Shown: positions 24,613-33,432, numbered from the stretch's first letter. The stretch: DNA of 64,000 bases from Arthrobacter yangruifuii (GCF_009192775.1 NZ_VTFX01000001.1:496001-560000), one strand, 5' to 3'. Numbers and translations: made by a program. Notes: generated by a model not told the origin, from the letters alone.

Positions 24613-25017
24613 CTAGCCGAGCGAGGTGAGCAGCTTTTCGCACGCGTTAATGCAGCGTTGGCAGGCTTCTGCGCAGATCCGGCAGTGCTGATGCATTGAC
24701 GCGTGCTGCTGGCATTCTTCGGCACAGGCAGCGCAGGCGGCGATGCAGGCGTGCAGCAGGCTGGCCGTCGCGGGTCCGGAGGCTGCCGTCCGGGAGAGCA
24801 CTGCTGCGGCGGCTGCGCAGATGTCGGCACAGTCCAGATCCGTGCGGATACAGCTGAGAAGATCCCCCACCATCGCCTCGCTCAGGCACGCATCAGCGCA
24901 GGCGTTGCAGACCTGTGCGCACTCTGCGCAGGTACGCAGGCAATCGGCGAGGAGGCGGGGATCCGAGGTACGGGGTCCGCCGGGATGGTTTTCGAACATT
25001 TCCGTGATCAGGGCCAT
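24613..25017 (-). CDS. Cys-rich four-helix bundle copper-storage-like protein (Csp)
   Basis: 134 residues with 18 cysteines, many in CxxC or CxxxC spacing (DCLRTCAECAQVCNACADAC; HACIAACAACAEECQQH; HQHCRICAEACQRCINACEK). This matches the DUF326/Csp family, in which the Cys line the core of a four-helix bundle and bind many Cu(I) ions; His at HASMHQHC could bind Cu at the mouth. No Tat or Sec signal, so it is the cytosolic Csp3 type. Strong AAGGAGAAC ribosome-binding site. No copper regulator adjoins it. Confidence 0.88.
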   Translation of the reverse strand: MALITEMFENHPGGPRTSDPRLLADCLRTCAECAQVCNACADACLSEAMVGDLLSCIRTDLDCADICAAAAAVLSRTAASGPATASLLHACIAACAACAEECQQHASMHQHCRICAEACQRCINACEKLLTSLG

Positions 25018-25227
25018 GGCGTTCTCCTTGGATGCGGGGAGCTTCGCAGTGCCGCTTTCCCCGGCCGGACCGTGCTGGTTCCTCGACCGTAGCGAGCGGC
25101 TCCGGGCATGCCAAGGGACCTGACGGTTTGGCGGGCGCCGGAACGCGTGATTAGAATCGGTGTAGCCTAGCGGGGTGGTTGTTCAGCCCAGTGTGAACTG
25201 GGGTACGACGCCGCATGGTGCAGTTTC

Positions 25228-25300
25228 GGGGCTTTAGCTCAGTTGGTAGAGCGTTTCGTTCGCAATGAAAAGGTCAGGGGTTCGATTCCCCTAAGCTCCA
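25228..25300 (+). tRNA. tRNA-Ala (anticodon CGC)
   Basis: 73 bases folding as a cloverleaf: acceptor GGGGCTT/AAGCTCC with the alanine identity pair G3-U70, D-arm GCTC/GAGC, anticodon stem TTTCG/TGAAA with loop TTCGCAA giving anticodon CGC (25261-25263), T-arm AGGGG-TTCGATT-CCCCT and discriminator A at 25300. The 3' CCA is not encoded. Reads GCG codons, which are common in a high-GC genome. No integrase or att-like repeat was seen at its 3' end. Confidence 0.95.
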
Positions 25301-25474
25301 CAGTTTGTAGGGTCTGTTTTCTTGTAGATCAAGGAAGCAGGCCCTTTTTGTCTGCCCGGATTCCGGTGCCCGCCTGCCCGAAGCGCGGCGAAACCGCTGG
25401 GGTGTGTCGTCGGCCCGGAAGCGGGGGTGGTGGACACAACATGTTTTCCGGCCGCAGGGGTGCGGCACAATGCC

Positions 25475-25480
25475 TAGGCT
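25475..25480 (+). promoter_or_regulatory. -10 box TAGGCT of a leaderless promoter
   Basis: TAGGCT, six bases (GGAAGC) and then the ATG of the 46-residue gene at 25487. Confidence 0.5.
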
Positions 25481-25486
25481 GGAAGC

Positions 25487-25627
25487 ATGAAAGTCACCGG
25501 CATCATCCGTCCTGTCGAAACCCGTGAACTGGAAGCCGAGGGAGAGGGATTCCTCGAAGCCCGCGAGGCGCTGCAGCAGCAGGTCCCCGAGGGTTGGCAG
25601 CTGATCATGGTGACCACCCACCCGTAG
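25487..25627 (+). CDS. Small conserved-looking protein, 46 aa
   Basis: A 46-residue open frame that I consider real: it has a well-placed leaderless -10, ends in TAG, and gives a balanced soluble sequence (MKVTGIIRPVETRELEAEGE..., EALQQQVPEGWQLIMVTTHP) of the kind seen as small conserved actinobacterial proteins. No domain is recognised. It lies alone between tRNA-Ala and the GNAT gene, each with its own promoter. Confidence 0.6.
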   Translation: MKVTGIIRPVETRELEAEGEGFLEAREALQQQVPEGWQLIMVTTHP

Positions 25628-25677
25628 TTTTCCGGGGCGGACGCGAGGGCATCGGACCGGTGCCGGAACCGGCGCGC

Positions 25678-25683
25678 TAGACT
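25678..25683 (+). promoter_or_regulatory. -10 box TAGACT of a leaderless promoter
   Basis: TAGACT, seven bases (CGCCCGC) and then the ATG of the GNAT gene at 25691. Confidence 0.5.
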
Positions 25684-25690
25684 CGCCCGC

Positions 25691-26251
25691 ATGTCTATCA
25701 CCCTCCGGAAGATGACTCCCGACGACGCCGGTGCGGTCACGGCCTTCCTGTCCTCCAATCGCTTCCCTTTCCATATGAATGCAGCCCCCACGGAAGCCGA
25801 GGCGAGCCGTCGGGTGGCGGCGGGGCACTTCTGGGGTGGGGAATCCCAGGGATTCTGGGTGCAGCACGATGATGATGACATTGGGCTGGTAGTCCTGGAG
25901 GACCTGGCCGACGACAATCCCGTGTTTGACCTGCGGCTGGCCGAAGAACACCGCGGCCGGGGCCTTGGGGTCGACGTCGTGCGTGCCCTGTGCGCATTGG
26001 CGTTTACCGAATTGCCGGAAATTGTCCGGTTCGAGGGCCAAACCCGCGAAGATAACCTTGCGATGCGCAAAACCTTCCTGCGCGCAGGATTCGTGAAGGA
26101 GGCCCACTACCGGCAGGCGTGGCCGACGGCGGACGGTTCCCGGGTCGCCTCCGTGGCCTATGCGATACTTCGGTCTGACTGGGAACAGAACACGGTGACT
26201 CCGTTGGAATTCGACGACCTGTTCCTGGACCATGAATCTTTCCAAGGCTAG
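25691..26251 (+). CDS. GNAT family N-acetyltransferase
   Basis: 186 residues. Acetyl-CoA binding motif A LRLAEEHRGRGLGVDVVRALCALAF (R/Q-x-x-G-x-G/A) in the middle, followed by the RimJ/RimL-like motif B EGQTREDNLAMRKTFLRAGFVKEAHYRQAW. Probably acetylates an amine or a protein N-terminus; substrate unknown. The ABC exporter genes follow nine bases later and may be read through from its leaderless promoter. Confidence 0.85.
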   Translation: MSITLRKMTPDDAGAVTAFLSSNRFPFHMNAAPTEAEASRRVAAGHFWGGESQGFWVQHDDDDIGLVVLEDLADDNPVFDLRLAEEHRGRGLGVDVVRALCALAFTELPEIVRFEGQTREDNLAMRKTFLRAGFVKEAHYRQAWPTADGSRVASVAYAILRSDWEQNTVTPLEFDDLFLDHESFQG

Positions 26252-26260
26252 GGGAACCGA

Positions 26261-27190
26261 TTGGAAACAACGGAAGCTGCGATTGCCGTTCGAGGACTGA
26301 CTAAGCGCTACGGCAGCATGACCGCTGTGGATGATCTGTCCTTTGAGGTGGAGGCAGGCAGCGTGTTTGCGTTCCTGGGGGCCAACGGTGCGGGGAAGTC
26401 CACCACCATTTCCTGCCTGACCACGGTTCTGCCGTTCGACGCCGGCACCGTCCTTGTCGCCGGACATGATGTGAGCGGCAGCGGAAACGGAGTCCGCGAA
26501 GCCATTGGAGTGGTGTTCCAGGATTCGATGCTGGATCCCATCCTCACCGGAAGGGAAAACCTCCAGACCCGGGCCCGCTTCTACTCCGCGGACAAAGCGG
26601 CCAACAACGCCCGCATTGAAGAGCTGGGCGGGATGGTTGGCCTGGAGGACTTCCTGGACCGGCGTTACGCCACCTATTCCGGCGGACAACGACGCCGGGT
26701 GGACATCGCGCGGGCACTGCTGCACTCGCCGTCGATCATCTTTCTGGACGAACCCACGGCCGGCCTGGATCCTGCCAGCCGTGCCCTGGTTTGGTCCACC
26801 ATCCACGACCTGCGCGAAAACCATGGCCTTACCGTGTTCCTGACCACCCACTACATGGAGGAGACCGAGGAAGCGGACCGCGTCTGCGTAATTGAGAAGG
26901 GCAAGATCATCGCGGACGGTACCCCCACCACGCTGCGGGCCCGGTACAGCAGCAGCATCCTCTCGATCACTTCCGCCGATCCGACGGCGTTGGCATCCCT
27001 CGCGGGCGACCTTGGCGTCGATATCGCCGGTGCGGACGGCAAAGTGCTGCGGCTGCGGGTGGACCGGTCCGACACCGCCCGTCGACTTCTTGCGGCGCAC
27101 GGCGACAGCGTCCTGGATTTCGAATTCCGCCACGGAACCATGGACGATGTTTTTCTGGCCTTGACCGGCCGGCAGGTGGAAGCAGCATGA
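26261..27190 (+). CDS. ABC transporter ATP-binding protein, DrrA-like
   Basis: 309 residues from a TTG at 26261 with AGGGGAA just upstream. Single ATPase domain: Walker A GANGAGKST, signature YSGGQRRRVDIARAL, Walker B SIIFLDEPTAGLDP and H-loop VFLTTHYMEE. The length with its extra C-terminal domain matches the daunorubicin-resistance (DrrA/NatA-like) subfamily. Its stop overlaps the permease ATG by four bases. Energises the neighbouring ABC-2 permease; exported substrate unknown. Confidence 0.9.
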   Translation: METTEAAIAVRGLTKRYGSMTAVDDLSFEVEAGSVFAFLGANGAGKSTTISCLTTVLPFDAGTVLVAGHDVSGSGNGVREAIGVVFQDSMLDPILTGRENLQTRARFYSADKAANNARIEELGGMVGLEDFLDRRYATYSGGQRRRVDIARALLHSPSIIFLDEPTAGLDPASRALVWSTIHDLRENHGLTVFLTTHYMEETEEADRVCVIEKGKIIADGTPTTLRARYSSSILSITSADPTALASLAGDLGVDIAGADGKVLRLRVDRSDTARRLLAAHGDSVLDFEFRHGTMDDVFLALTGRQVEAA

Positions 27191-28062
27191 ACGTAGTCCT
27201 GGATATCACCGGGCGGAACCTGCGCCTGTACTTCCGTGACCGGCTCAACGTGTTCTTTTCCCTCCTCGGCGCACTGGTCCTGTTCCTGCTGTACACCCTG
27301 TTTCTGGGCAACCAGCAAACCGAAAGCCTCGCCGAGTCCTTTCCACTGGCTTCCAAGGAGGACATCAAAGGCCTGGTCGACGCGTGGATGTTTGCCGGGA
27401 TTGTGGGAATCACCGCGATCACCACGGGACTCGCGGCGGTGAACGTGATCGTGGACGACACCGCAACCGGGCGCTTCCGCGATTTCCTCGTGTCACCGAT
27501 CAGCCGAGGGCAATTGGTACTGGGCTATCTGCTTTCGACAGTGGTGATCGCCCTGATCATGACCACCGTGGTGTTCGCCGTGAGCCTGGCCTACCTGGCG
27601 GCGGCCGACTCCGTGGTGCTGACCGCAGGACAGGTGGCCCGCACCTACGGTTATCTGGTGCTCAGTTGTGCCGCCTTCGGCGCGCTCAGCGCTTTCATTG
27701 TCACCTTCGTCCATTCGCCCGGATCTTTCGCGGCGCTGTCCACCCTGGTAGGAACCATCCTTGGTTTCGCTGCCGGGTCCTACGTTCCGGTGGGCGCCTT
27801 CCCTGAAGGGGTGCGGAATGTTGTGAGCGCGCTGCCCTTTATGCAGGCCTCCATGGTGGTGCGCCAGGAAATGACCGCCGGGCCCCTGGACGAAGTCACG
27901 GACCAGCCCGAAGCAGTTGCCCAGGTGCAGGAGATTTTTGGCATCACCGCTCGGGTGGGCGACTGGGACGTGCCCACGGGTTATGTGGTGTTTGTGTTGG
28001 CAGCCATGGTGGTGGTTTTCATCCTGCTGGCGGCGCTGCGCATCCGGTCCCGCATCCGCTGA
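27187..28062 (+). CDS. ABC-2 type permease, DrrB-like
   Basis: 291 residues with six predicted helices, the usual ABC-2 exporter layout: a first amphipathic RNLRLYFRDRLNVFF before TM1, and DDTATGRFRDFLVSPISRGQLVLGYLLSTVVIALIM, a typical permease coupling region. The large extracellular loop follows the GAFPEGVRNVVSALPFM segment. Overlaps the ATPase gene (ATGA), so stoichiometric expression is expected. Confidence 0.88.
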   Translation: MNVVLDITGRNLRLYFRDRLNVFFSLLGALVLFLLYTLFLGNQQTESLAESFPLASKEDIKGLVDAWMFAGIVGITAITTGLAAVNVIVDDTATGRFRDFLVSPISRGQLVLGYLLSTVVIALIMTTVVFAVSLAYLAAADSVVLTAGQVARTYGYLVLSCAAFGALSAFIVTFVHSPGSFAALSTLVGTILGFAAGSYVPVGAFPEGVRNVVSALPFMQASMVVRQEMTAGPLDEVTDQPEAVAQVQEIFGITARVGDWDVPTGYVVFVLAAMVVVFILLAALRIRSRIR

Positions 28063-28105
28063 GCACGATCGATGTCGGCCGTAAGCACGGTCGATGTCGG
28101 CTGTA
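28062..28105. repeat. 22-bp tandem direct repeat, two copies
   Basis: AGCACGATCGATGTCGGC plus four bases (28062-28083) is repeated immediately (28084-28105) with 20 of 22 identities, directly after the permease stop. Confidence 0.7.
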
Positions 28106-28162
28106 CGGGAGGCGGAGCGCTGGTTCCTAAGAGGCGCCCCGGACACTGGTCCGTGCCAGGGT

Positions 28163-28180
28163 AACCAAACATTGGTTTTT
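28163..28180 (+). terminator. Weak terminator after the ABC-2 operon
   Basis: AACCAA and TTGGTT form a 6-bp stem with a three-base loop followed by TTT. It is short and AT-rich for this genome but is the only candidate between the permease and the HNH gene. Confidence 0.4.
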
Positions 28181-28284
28181 ACGAATAGGCACGAACGCTT
28201 GCTCGTAGGGCTGGACCCGGACGTCCGGAAGGGCAGTTGGAATGCTGATTCGCATGTTCCGGAAGCTCATGTTCGGAAAGTTCC

Positions 28285-30090
28285 TCAGAACGGTGCCGGT
28301 TCCTGCGGGCTGTCATCCTCACCCAGGGTCGATTCCGTGCCCGGCGGACCAGCGGTGTCGCGTACTACCCCCAGTTCCAGGAAGGGCTCGGTCCGGTAGA
28401 CCCGTCCCGTCGGGGACGTCCATTCCATCACCCCGGGTGTGGGTTGGGTGGCTTTCCAGAACCCCAGAGTCTTGAACCGGTGGTGCCGGCGGCAGAGGTG
28501 TTCCAGGTTTCCGTGTTCGGTGTCGCCGCCTTTTGCCCAGTCGGTGGTGTGGTCGATTTCCGTGACCGCGGTGCTGACCCTGCAGCCGGGGAACCGGCAG
28601 GTCCCGTCGCGTGCCCGCAACCAGCGGGCCAGTCCGGCGGGGACTTTACGGCGTCTGCCTACCCCGAGGATCTCTCCGGTGGTTGGGTCCTGGGCCAGTC
28701 CGGTCCAGTGGACGGCGTTGCGTGCGAGTCTGCGGGCGGCGTCGGCGCTGATGGGTCCATAGCCGTGGAGTTCGGCCGGCTGTTCGTCGGCTCCGAAGAG
28801 GGTTTCGGCGTTGATCAGCACCATGATCTCTGCCCGCGGCAGAACACCTGCGGGACCCTCTTTGCCTGAATCGCTATCCGATGCGTGTCCTGGCTTCGAG
28901 GCACCGTCTCCGCGGGGTGAACCTAGGCCGCCCATGAGCAGCTGGGTCAGGATGTCGGCCCGCAGCTGGTCCGTTGTCCGCAGGTCCCCGTCAGCCTGCT
29001 CACCCCTAGCCGACGTACACAGGGCCGTGTATATCTGCTGGGCATGTTCGGCCCGTAGATGGGCGGAGAGCCAGGACATGCCGTCCTCGTCCCGTTCCAG
29101 GACCACTTTCCGTTTCTCGAACGCTGTCCGGCGCCGTTCGGGAATGGTCTCGGGATAGGTTTTCTCCCGCAGCCTGCGGGCTTTGGCGCAGAACTGTGGC
29201 CGGGTTATGCCTTCGGCTTTGGCGAGCAGTTCGGCCTCGAACTCGGGAAGTTCCGCGGAGGGTATGTTCTCGCACTGATCCAGGACCACCTGGGCGTGCG
29301 CATAGGAGAAGCGTCCTTGTTCCAGTCCGGTCAGGGTGGCGGTATGGGTGGTGCAGAGTCTGCCGGCTTCGACCATCATGCCTTGGGCGGTGGTCTGGGG
29401 AACGTTCAGGATCGCGGCGCATTCGGAGGCGGCGAGGCTGAACGCGAGCCCGGGACCTTCACTGCCGAAGTGCTTGCATACGTCCTTGCGGAACAGTTCC
29501 TCCATATGGTTGAGCGCGCGGGCCTGCTGGGCCTGCGTCCACCGGACCAAATGCGACAGACGGGCCAACACCTCACCGGTGGCGTGTTCGTCGAAGGACT
29601 CCAGATTCGCCATCGCCAGCACCCCGGTAAAACCGTCGGGAAAGCCATCAACTCCGGTGGCACCAGTGGCTGGTTCCGCAGGTTCAGCGGGTTCGGCAGA
29701 TTCAGCGGGCTTTGCAGATTCAGCGGCCGCCGACCCTGTGGTGTCCCCTGGATCGTGGCGGGATTCTGCGGGTCCGGTGGTAGTCGAGGCGGACGCGGAA
29801 TCCGGTGCGGGAATGGGTGCGTCAAAGAGGGTGGCAGCAGGCGCCGAAGCGGCATCGGTGGCCCTAACGCCGGAGGTGGTATCTGTGGAAGTGCCAGTGC
29901 CGGTCTGGGTACTGTCGTCGTCGGAGTCCGTACCGTCGCCACCGTCACCACTGGCATCCGGAACCGCCCGATATACCGCCAGCGTGCAGGGCGTGCGTGA
30001 AGCATCCGCTTCACCGGTCTGCCCACCCGGCAGCGGGTTGTCGGCGCCTGGTTCTTCGGTTGTCGGTTCGGTGTTCCCGAGCTGATCCAT
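28285..30090 (-). CDS. DUF222 / HNH endonuclease domain protein
   Basis: 601 residues. N-terminal ~140 residues are low complexity (Asp/Thr/Ser/Pro runs, EPAEPAEPA), then a DUF222 domain (ANLESFDEHATGEVLARLSHLVRWTQAQQARAL ... EITRPQFCAKARRLREKTYPETIPERR) and a C-terminal HNH nuclease: CRFPGCRVSTAVTEIDHTTDWAKGGDTEHGNLEHLCRRHHRFK, with the CxxxxC, DH and HLCxxHH zinc/metal motifs. These multicopy actinobacterial genes are thought to be mobile or defence-related nucleases; actual role unknown. Confidence 0.88.
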   Translation of the reverse strand: MDQLGNTEPTTEEPGADNPLPGGQTGEADASRTPCTLAVYRAVPDASGDGGDGTDSDDDSTQTGTGTSTDTTSGVRATDAASAPAATLFDAPIPAPDSASASTTTGPAESRHDPGDTTGSAAAESAKPAESAEPAEPAEPATGATGVDGFPDGFTGVLAMANLESFDEHATGEVLARLSHLVRWTQAQQARALNHMEELFRKDVCKHFGSEGPGLAFSLAASECAAILNVPQTTAQGMMVEAGRLCTTHTATLTGLEQGRFSYAHAQVVLDQCENIPSAELPEFEAELLAKAEGITRPQFCAKARRLREKTYPETIPERRRTAFEKRKVVLERDEDGMSWLSAHLRAEHAQQIYTALCTSARGEQADGDLRTTDQLRADILTQLLMGGLGSPRGDGASKPGHASDSDSGKEGPAGVLPRAEIMVLINAETLFGADEQPAELHGYGPISADAARRLARNAVHWTGLAQDPTTGEILGVGRRRKVPAGLARWLRARDGTCRFPGCRVSTAVTEIDHTTDWAKGGDTEHGNLEHLCRRHHRFKTLGFWKATQPTPGVMEWTSPTGRVYRTEPFLELGVVRDTAGPPGTESTLGEDDSPQEPAPF

Positions 30091-30343
30091 ACCCTCAGGA
30101 TTTCACCCGGCACTGACATTTCCGGCCCGAAAACAGGCCAAAACCGGCCCTCCGGGAAAGCCGGAAATACCTGTCTTTCGTGCGAAATTACCTGCCCTGA
30201 AATATGCCCTCCGGGTCAGGTTGTCTCGGACCCCGGGTGAAGCCAGCGGCCGGCATCGGGCAGTTTTTCTGCCGGGGAGGTAACAAGGTAAGGGGCTTAT
30301 CCAGGCCACCAGGCACAGCATCTCCTTTGAAGGAAAAGACCGC

Positions 30344-30889
30344 CTACTCAGGAACGGTGCGGACAGCAGAGCCTGCCCCGCCGGCGTCGACCTCGTAGAT
30401 GATTTCCAGGCCGTCCTCGTCATCCCATTGCTCACCCTTGGCGACAAAACCGTATTGTTCCACGAGGCGCCGGGACGCGGAATTGTCCGGGCTGATAGTG
30501 GCACGGACCGTATGGATGGACGGATCGCGGGCAGCCACCTCCAACAACGCCTGGAGTGCGGCCCGAGCGTAGCCCCTGCGCCGGTAAGCCGGATCCACCG
30601 AATATCCAACTTCCACCATTCCGCTGTCATCGGGAGGCCCATGGAATCCGGCAACGCCCACGGCCCGCCCCAGCCCGGGATCGTAGATTGCCCGCGAAAT
30701 CCAGGCCGCGTCTGAGGGGTGCTCCTGCAGCTGGGCACTTCGCATCCGCCACAGCGACTGCCGGTCCTGCGAAAAATGCTCCGTGAGTTCCAACGGCGCC
30801 TGCCGGTTGGCTGCGACGAGATTACCGGCGGCGAGCGAATCAATGACGCCGCGGGAAAGCTGAAGCAGTTCGATGCGTACCGCTGCCAC
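30344..30889 (-). CDS. GNAT family N-acetyltransferase
   Basis: 181 residues from a GTG at 30889 preceded by AAGGAGCC; longer frames upstream are not supported. Motif A VEVGYSVDPAYRRRGYARAALQALLEVAA contains the pyrophosphate-binding R-R-x-G-x-A, and motif B ATISPDNSASRRLVEQYGFVAKGEQ follows, as in RimJ-like acetyltransferases. Substrate unknown. The 253 bases downstream (30091-30343) to the HNH gene start hold no gene that I can support. Confidence 0.82.
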   Translation of the reverse strand: MAAVRIELLQLSRGVIDSLAAGNLVAANRQAPLELTEHFSQDRQSLWRMRSAQLQEHPSDAAWISRAIYDPGLGRAVGVAGFHGPPDDSGMVEVGYSVDPAYRRRGYARAALQALLEVAARDPSIHTVRATISPDNSASRRLVEQYGFVAKGEQWDDEDGLEIIYEVDAGGAGSAVRTVPE

Positions 30890-30996
30890 TGTGGCTCCTT
30901 TGCCGTGTCCGGTACCGCGAAAGCGCGCCCGGGGGTACACACCCTAACCCGCGCCGGGCCAGACTTGAAAGAACGCCGCAGGGAAGGGAAGAGCAG

Positions 30997-31974
30997 ATGG
31001 GCACCGATTCCGTTCTCATCATCGGGTCCGGTCCGGCCGGATATACCGCCGGGATCTATGCCGCCCGTGCCGGGTTGAAACCACGGATCCTCGCCGGATC
31101 GGTTACGGCCGGCGGTGCCCTGATGAACACCACGGAGGTGGAAAACTTTCCGGGTTTTCCGGACGGCATCCTCGGCCCGGACCTGATGGACAATCTCCGA
31201 CGGCAGGCGGAGAAATTCGGTGCGCTGGTGGAGTACGACGACGCCGTGTCAGTGGATCTGGCCACCCACACCAAGCGGGTGGCCACCGGCAGCGGGAAAA
31301 CCTACAAGGCCCGCAGCGTCATCCTTGCCACCGGCTCCGTCTACAAGGAACTGGGACTGCCCGAGGAAAAGCAGCTCAACGGCCGAGGCATCTCCTGGTG
31401 TGCCACCTGCGACGGCTTCTTCTTCCGTAACCAGGACATCGTGGTGGTCGGGGGAGGGGATTCCGCCATGGAGGAAGCGCTGTTCCTGACCCGCTTCGCT
31501 GCCTCGGTGACCGTCGTCGTCCGCCGGGACGCGCTGCGCGCTTCGCGGATCATGGCCCAGCGGGCCAGGGACCATGCGAAGATCCGCTTTGAATTCAACA
31601 GCGAGGTCACCGCCATTTCCGGTACGGACAAGGTCACCGGACTGACGCTCACAGACACCGTCACCGGCACCACGCGGGAGGTGCCGGCGCAGGGAATCTT
31701 CGTCGCCATCGGCCATGCCCCGCGGACGGACCTGCTGGCAGGACAGGTGGATCTGGATGGTGAAGGCTATATCAGGGTCGCGGCTCCCAGCACCCAAACC
31801 AATCTGGACGGGGTTTTCGCGTGCGGAGACGCCGTGGATCACCGCTACCGGCAGGCAATCACCGCTGCCGGCACGGGTTGCTCCGCTGCGCTGGATGCTG
31901 AACGGTTCCTGGCCGCGCAGGCGGATGCGGACAGCATCGCCACCGCTCTGGTGGAAGGTTCCCTGAATCAATAA
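30997..31974 (+). CDS. trxB: Thioredoxin reductase (NADPH, FAD)
   Basis: 325 residues, normal length. FAD site VLIIGSGPAGYTAGIYAARAG, redox-active WCATCDG, NADPH site VVVGGGDSAMEEALFLT, and the second FAD motif GVFACGDAVDHRYRQAITAAGTGCSAALDAERFL. Transfers electrons from NADPH to thioredoxin. The ribosome-binding site is GGGAAGAG before the ATG. No thioredoxin gene adjoins it, so this may be an additional copy. Confidence 0.93.
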   Translation: MGTDSVLIIGSGPAGYTAGIYAARAGLKPRILAGSVTAGGALMNTTEVENFPGFPDGILGPDLMDNLRRQAEKFGALVEYDDAVSVDLATHTKRVATGSGKTYKARSVILATGSVYKELGLPEEKQLNGRGISWCATCDGFFFRNQDIVVVGGGDSAMEEALFLTRFAASVTVVVRRDALRASRIMAQRARDHAKIRFEFNSEVTAISGTDKVTGLTLTDTVTGTTREVPAQGIFVAIGHAPRTDLLAGQVDLDGEGYIRVAAPSTQTNLDGVFACGDAVDHRYRQAITAAGTGCSAALDAERFLAAQADADSIATALVEGSLNQ

Positions 31975-32027
31975 CGCAGTCGGCGGCGGAACGCCCGCCG
32001 CTTGCGATGTCCGGCGTGGAACAGGAG

Positions 32028-33287
32028 TCAGGCGCCGGAAAAGGTCAGCACCAGCAGGGTGATGTTGAGCCCCACCAGCAGCACCGAGACCAGCACCCCC
32101 AGTCCCGTGGTCCACCAGCGGTTGCGGTGCGCGCCCATCAGATCCGGCTGTGCCGTCAGCCAGACCAGCGGAATCAGCGCAAACGGAATGCCGAAGGACA
32201 GGATGACCTGGCTGAGGATCAGCGCATAGGTGGGATCGATGCCGACGGCGAGGATCGCCAGTGCGGGAAGCAGGGTGATCAGGCGGCGCAGCAGCATGGG
32301 AATGCGGACCTTCAGCAGGCCCTGCATGATCTCGGCACCTGCGTAGGCACCCACCGACGTCGACGCCAGCCCGGACGCGAGCAGCCCGACCGCAAACAGG
32401 GTAGCCACCGCACCGCCCATTGAGACGGCGATGGCGGCATGCGCCCCTTCGAGGGTGTCGGTCCCCGCCACGCCCTGCAGGGAACCGGCGGCCAGCAGCA
32501 GGATGGCGAGATTCACTGAACCTGCCACGGTCAGGGCAATGGTCACGTCCCACTTGGTGGCCGTGATCAGCCGGCGTGTGGTGAGCGTGGCGGTCCGTGC
32601 GGGGAAGCGGTCACGCGTCAGCGCGGAGTGGGCGTAAATGGCGTGCGGCATCACGGTGGCACCCAGAATGGACGCGGCGAGCAGCACCGACTCGCTGCCC
32701 TCGAAACGGGGCACCAGGCCTTCAACCACCGCACCGCCGTCGGGCGGGGTGAGGAAGACACCGGCCGTGAAGCCGACGGCAATGACCAGCATCAGCGTCA
32801 CAATGACATATTCGAAGCTCCGGTGCCGTCCGCTGTTCTGCAGTTGCAGCACCACCATGGAGATGCCGCCGGTGATGATTCCGCCCACGAACAGCGGGAG
32901 GTCGAAGAGCAGCCAAAGCGCGACGGCGCCGCCGATCACCTCTGCGACGTCGGTTGCCATGGCCACGAGCTCGGCCTGCAGCCAGTAGAGCCGCCGGGCC
33001 GGTTTGCGGCCAATGCGTTCCCCGAGCAACTCGGGCAGGCTGCGGCCGGTGACCAGGCCCAGTTTGGCGGAGAGGTACTGGATCAGCCACGCCATGATGT
33101 TGCCGGTCACCACTACCCAGACCAGCAGGTATCCGAACTTGGCTCCCGCCGTCATGTTGCTCGCGACGTTGCCCGGATCCAGGTACGCGACGCCGGCCAC
33201 CAGCGCGGGGCCGAGCAGCCAGAGGATGTTGCGGGGACGGGCCGCAGGACGCGCAGCGGTGTCGGGGGACGGGACGGTACGTGCCAT
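32028..33287 (-). CDS. mntH: Nramp family Mn2+/divalent metal transporter
   Basis: 419 residues, 11 predicted helices. The first helix carries the metal-binding motif DPGNVASN (Asp, Asn) and a later helix MPHAIYAHSAL supplies the Met/His part, the Nramp hallmark. Imports Mn2+ (and Fe2+) with protons. Upstream of the start is an MntR/DtxR-like palindrome, pointing to repression by manganese. Manganese import fits with the Mn catalase in the same window. Confidence 0.93.
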   Translation of the reverse strand: MARTVPSPDTAARPAARPRNILWLLGPALVAGVAYLDPGNVASNMTAGAKFGYLLVWVVVTGNIMAWLIQYLSAKLGLVTGRSLPELLGERIGRKPARRLYWLQAELVAMATDVAEVIGGAVALWLLFDLPLFVGGIITGGISMVVLQLQNSGRHRSFEYVIVTLMLVIAVGFTAGVFLTPPDGGAVVEGLVPRFEGSESVLLAASILGATVMPHAIYAHSALTRDRFPARTATLTTRRLITATKWDVTIALTVAGSVNLAILLLAAGSLQGVAGTDTLEGAHAAIAVSMGGAVATLFAVGLLASGLASTSVGAYAGAEIMQGLLKVRIPMLLRRLITLLPALAILAVGIDPTYALILSQVILSFGIPFALIPLVWLTAQPDLMGAHRNRWWTTGLGVLVSVLLVGLNITLLVLTFSGA

Positions 33288-33309
33288 GACAGAAACCTAG
33301 CATCCTAAG

Positions 33310-33323
33310 TTCGGCATGCCTAA
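33310..33323 (-). promoter_or_regulatory. MntR/DtxR-like operator before mntH
   Basis: Read on the minus strand TTAGGCATGCCGAA is a 14-bp palindrome with one mismatched pair, 22 bases before the mntH ATG, followed by CTTAGG. The TTAGGCATGCC pattern is close to DtxR-family operators controlling mntH in actinobacteria. Confidence 0.7.
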
Positions 33324-33400
33324 CAATTTTTCAGGGTCCGCCGCCGGACATCGGTTTTCGCGTTCCGGATGCACGCCGGGAGGACCCCGGAGCAAAGAAG

Positions 33401-33432
33401 AAGGCGCGCATCCCTGCCGGGATGCGCGCCTT
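33401..33432 (-). terminator. Terminator of the DUF5684-like gene
   Basis: AAGGCGCGCATCCC and GGGATGCGCGCCTT form a perfect 14-bp stem around TGCC; on the minus strand it is followed by CTTCTTTG. It is 16 bases past the stop of the gene at 33449. Confidence 0.85.

Noticed and set aside
25228-25300. tRNA-Ala as an integration site for a mobile element
   Set aside because: No integrase, no repeated 3' tRNA end and no phage or plasmid genes in the following 30 kb.
25274-27133. 619-residue minus-strand frame spanning tRNA-Ala, GNAT and ABC genes
   Set aside because: Runs across a tRNA and three real genes on the other strand.
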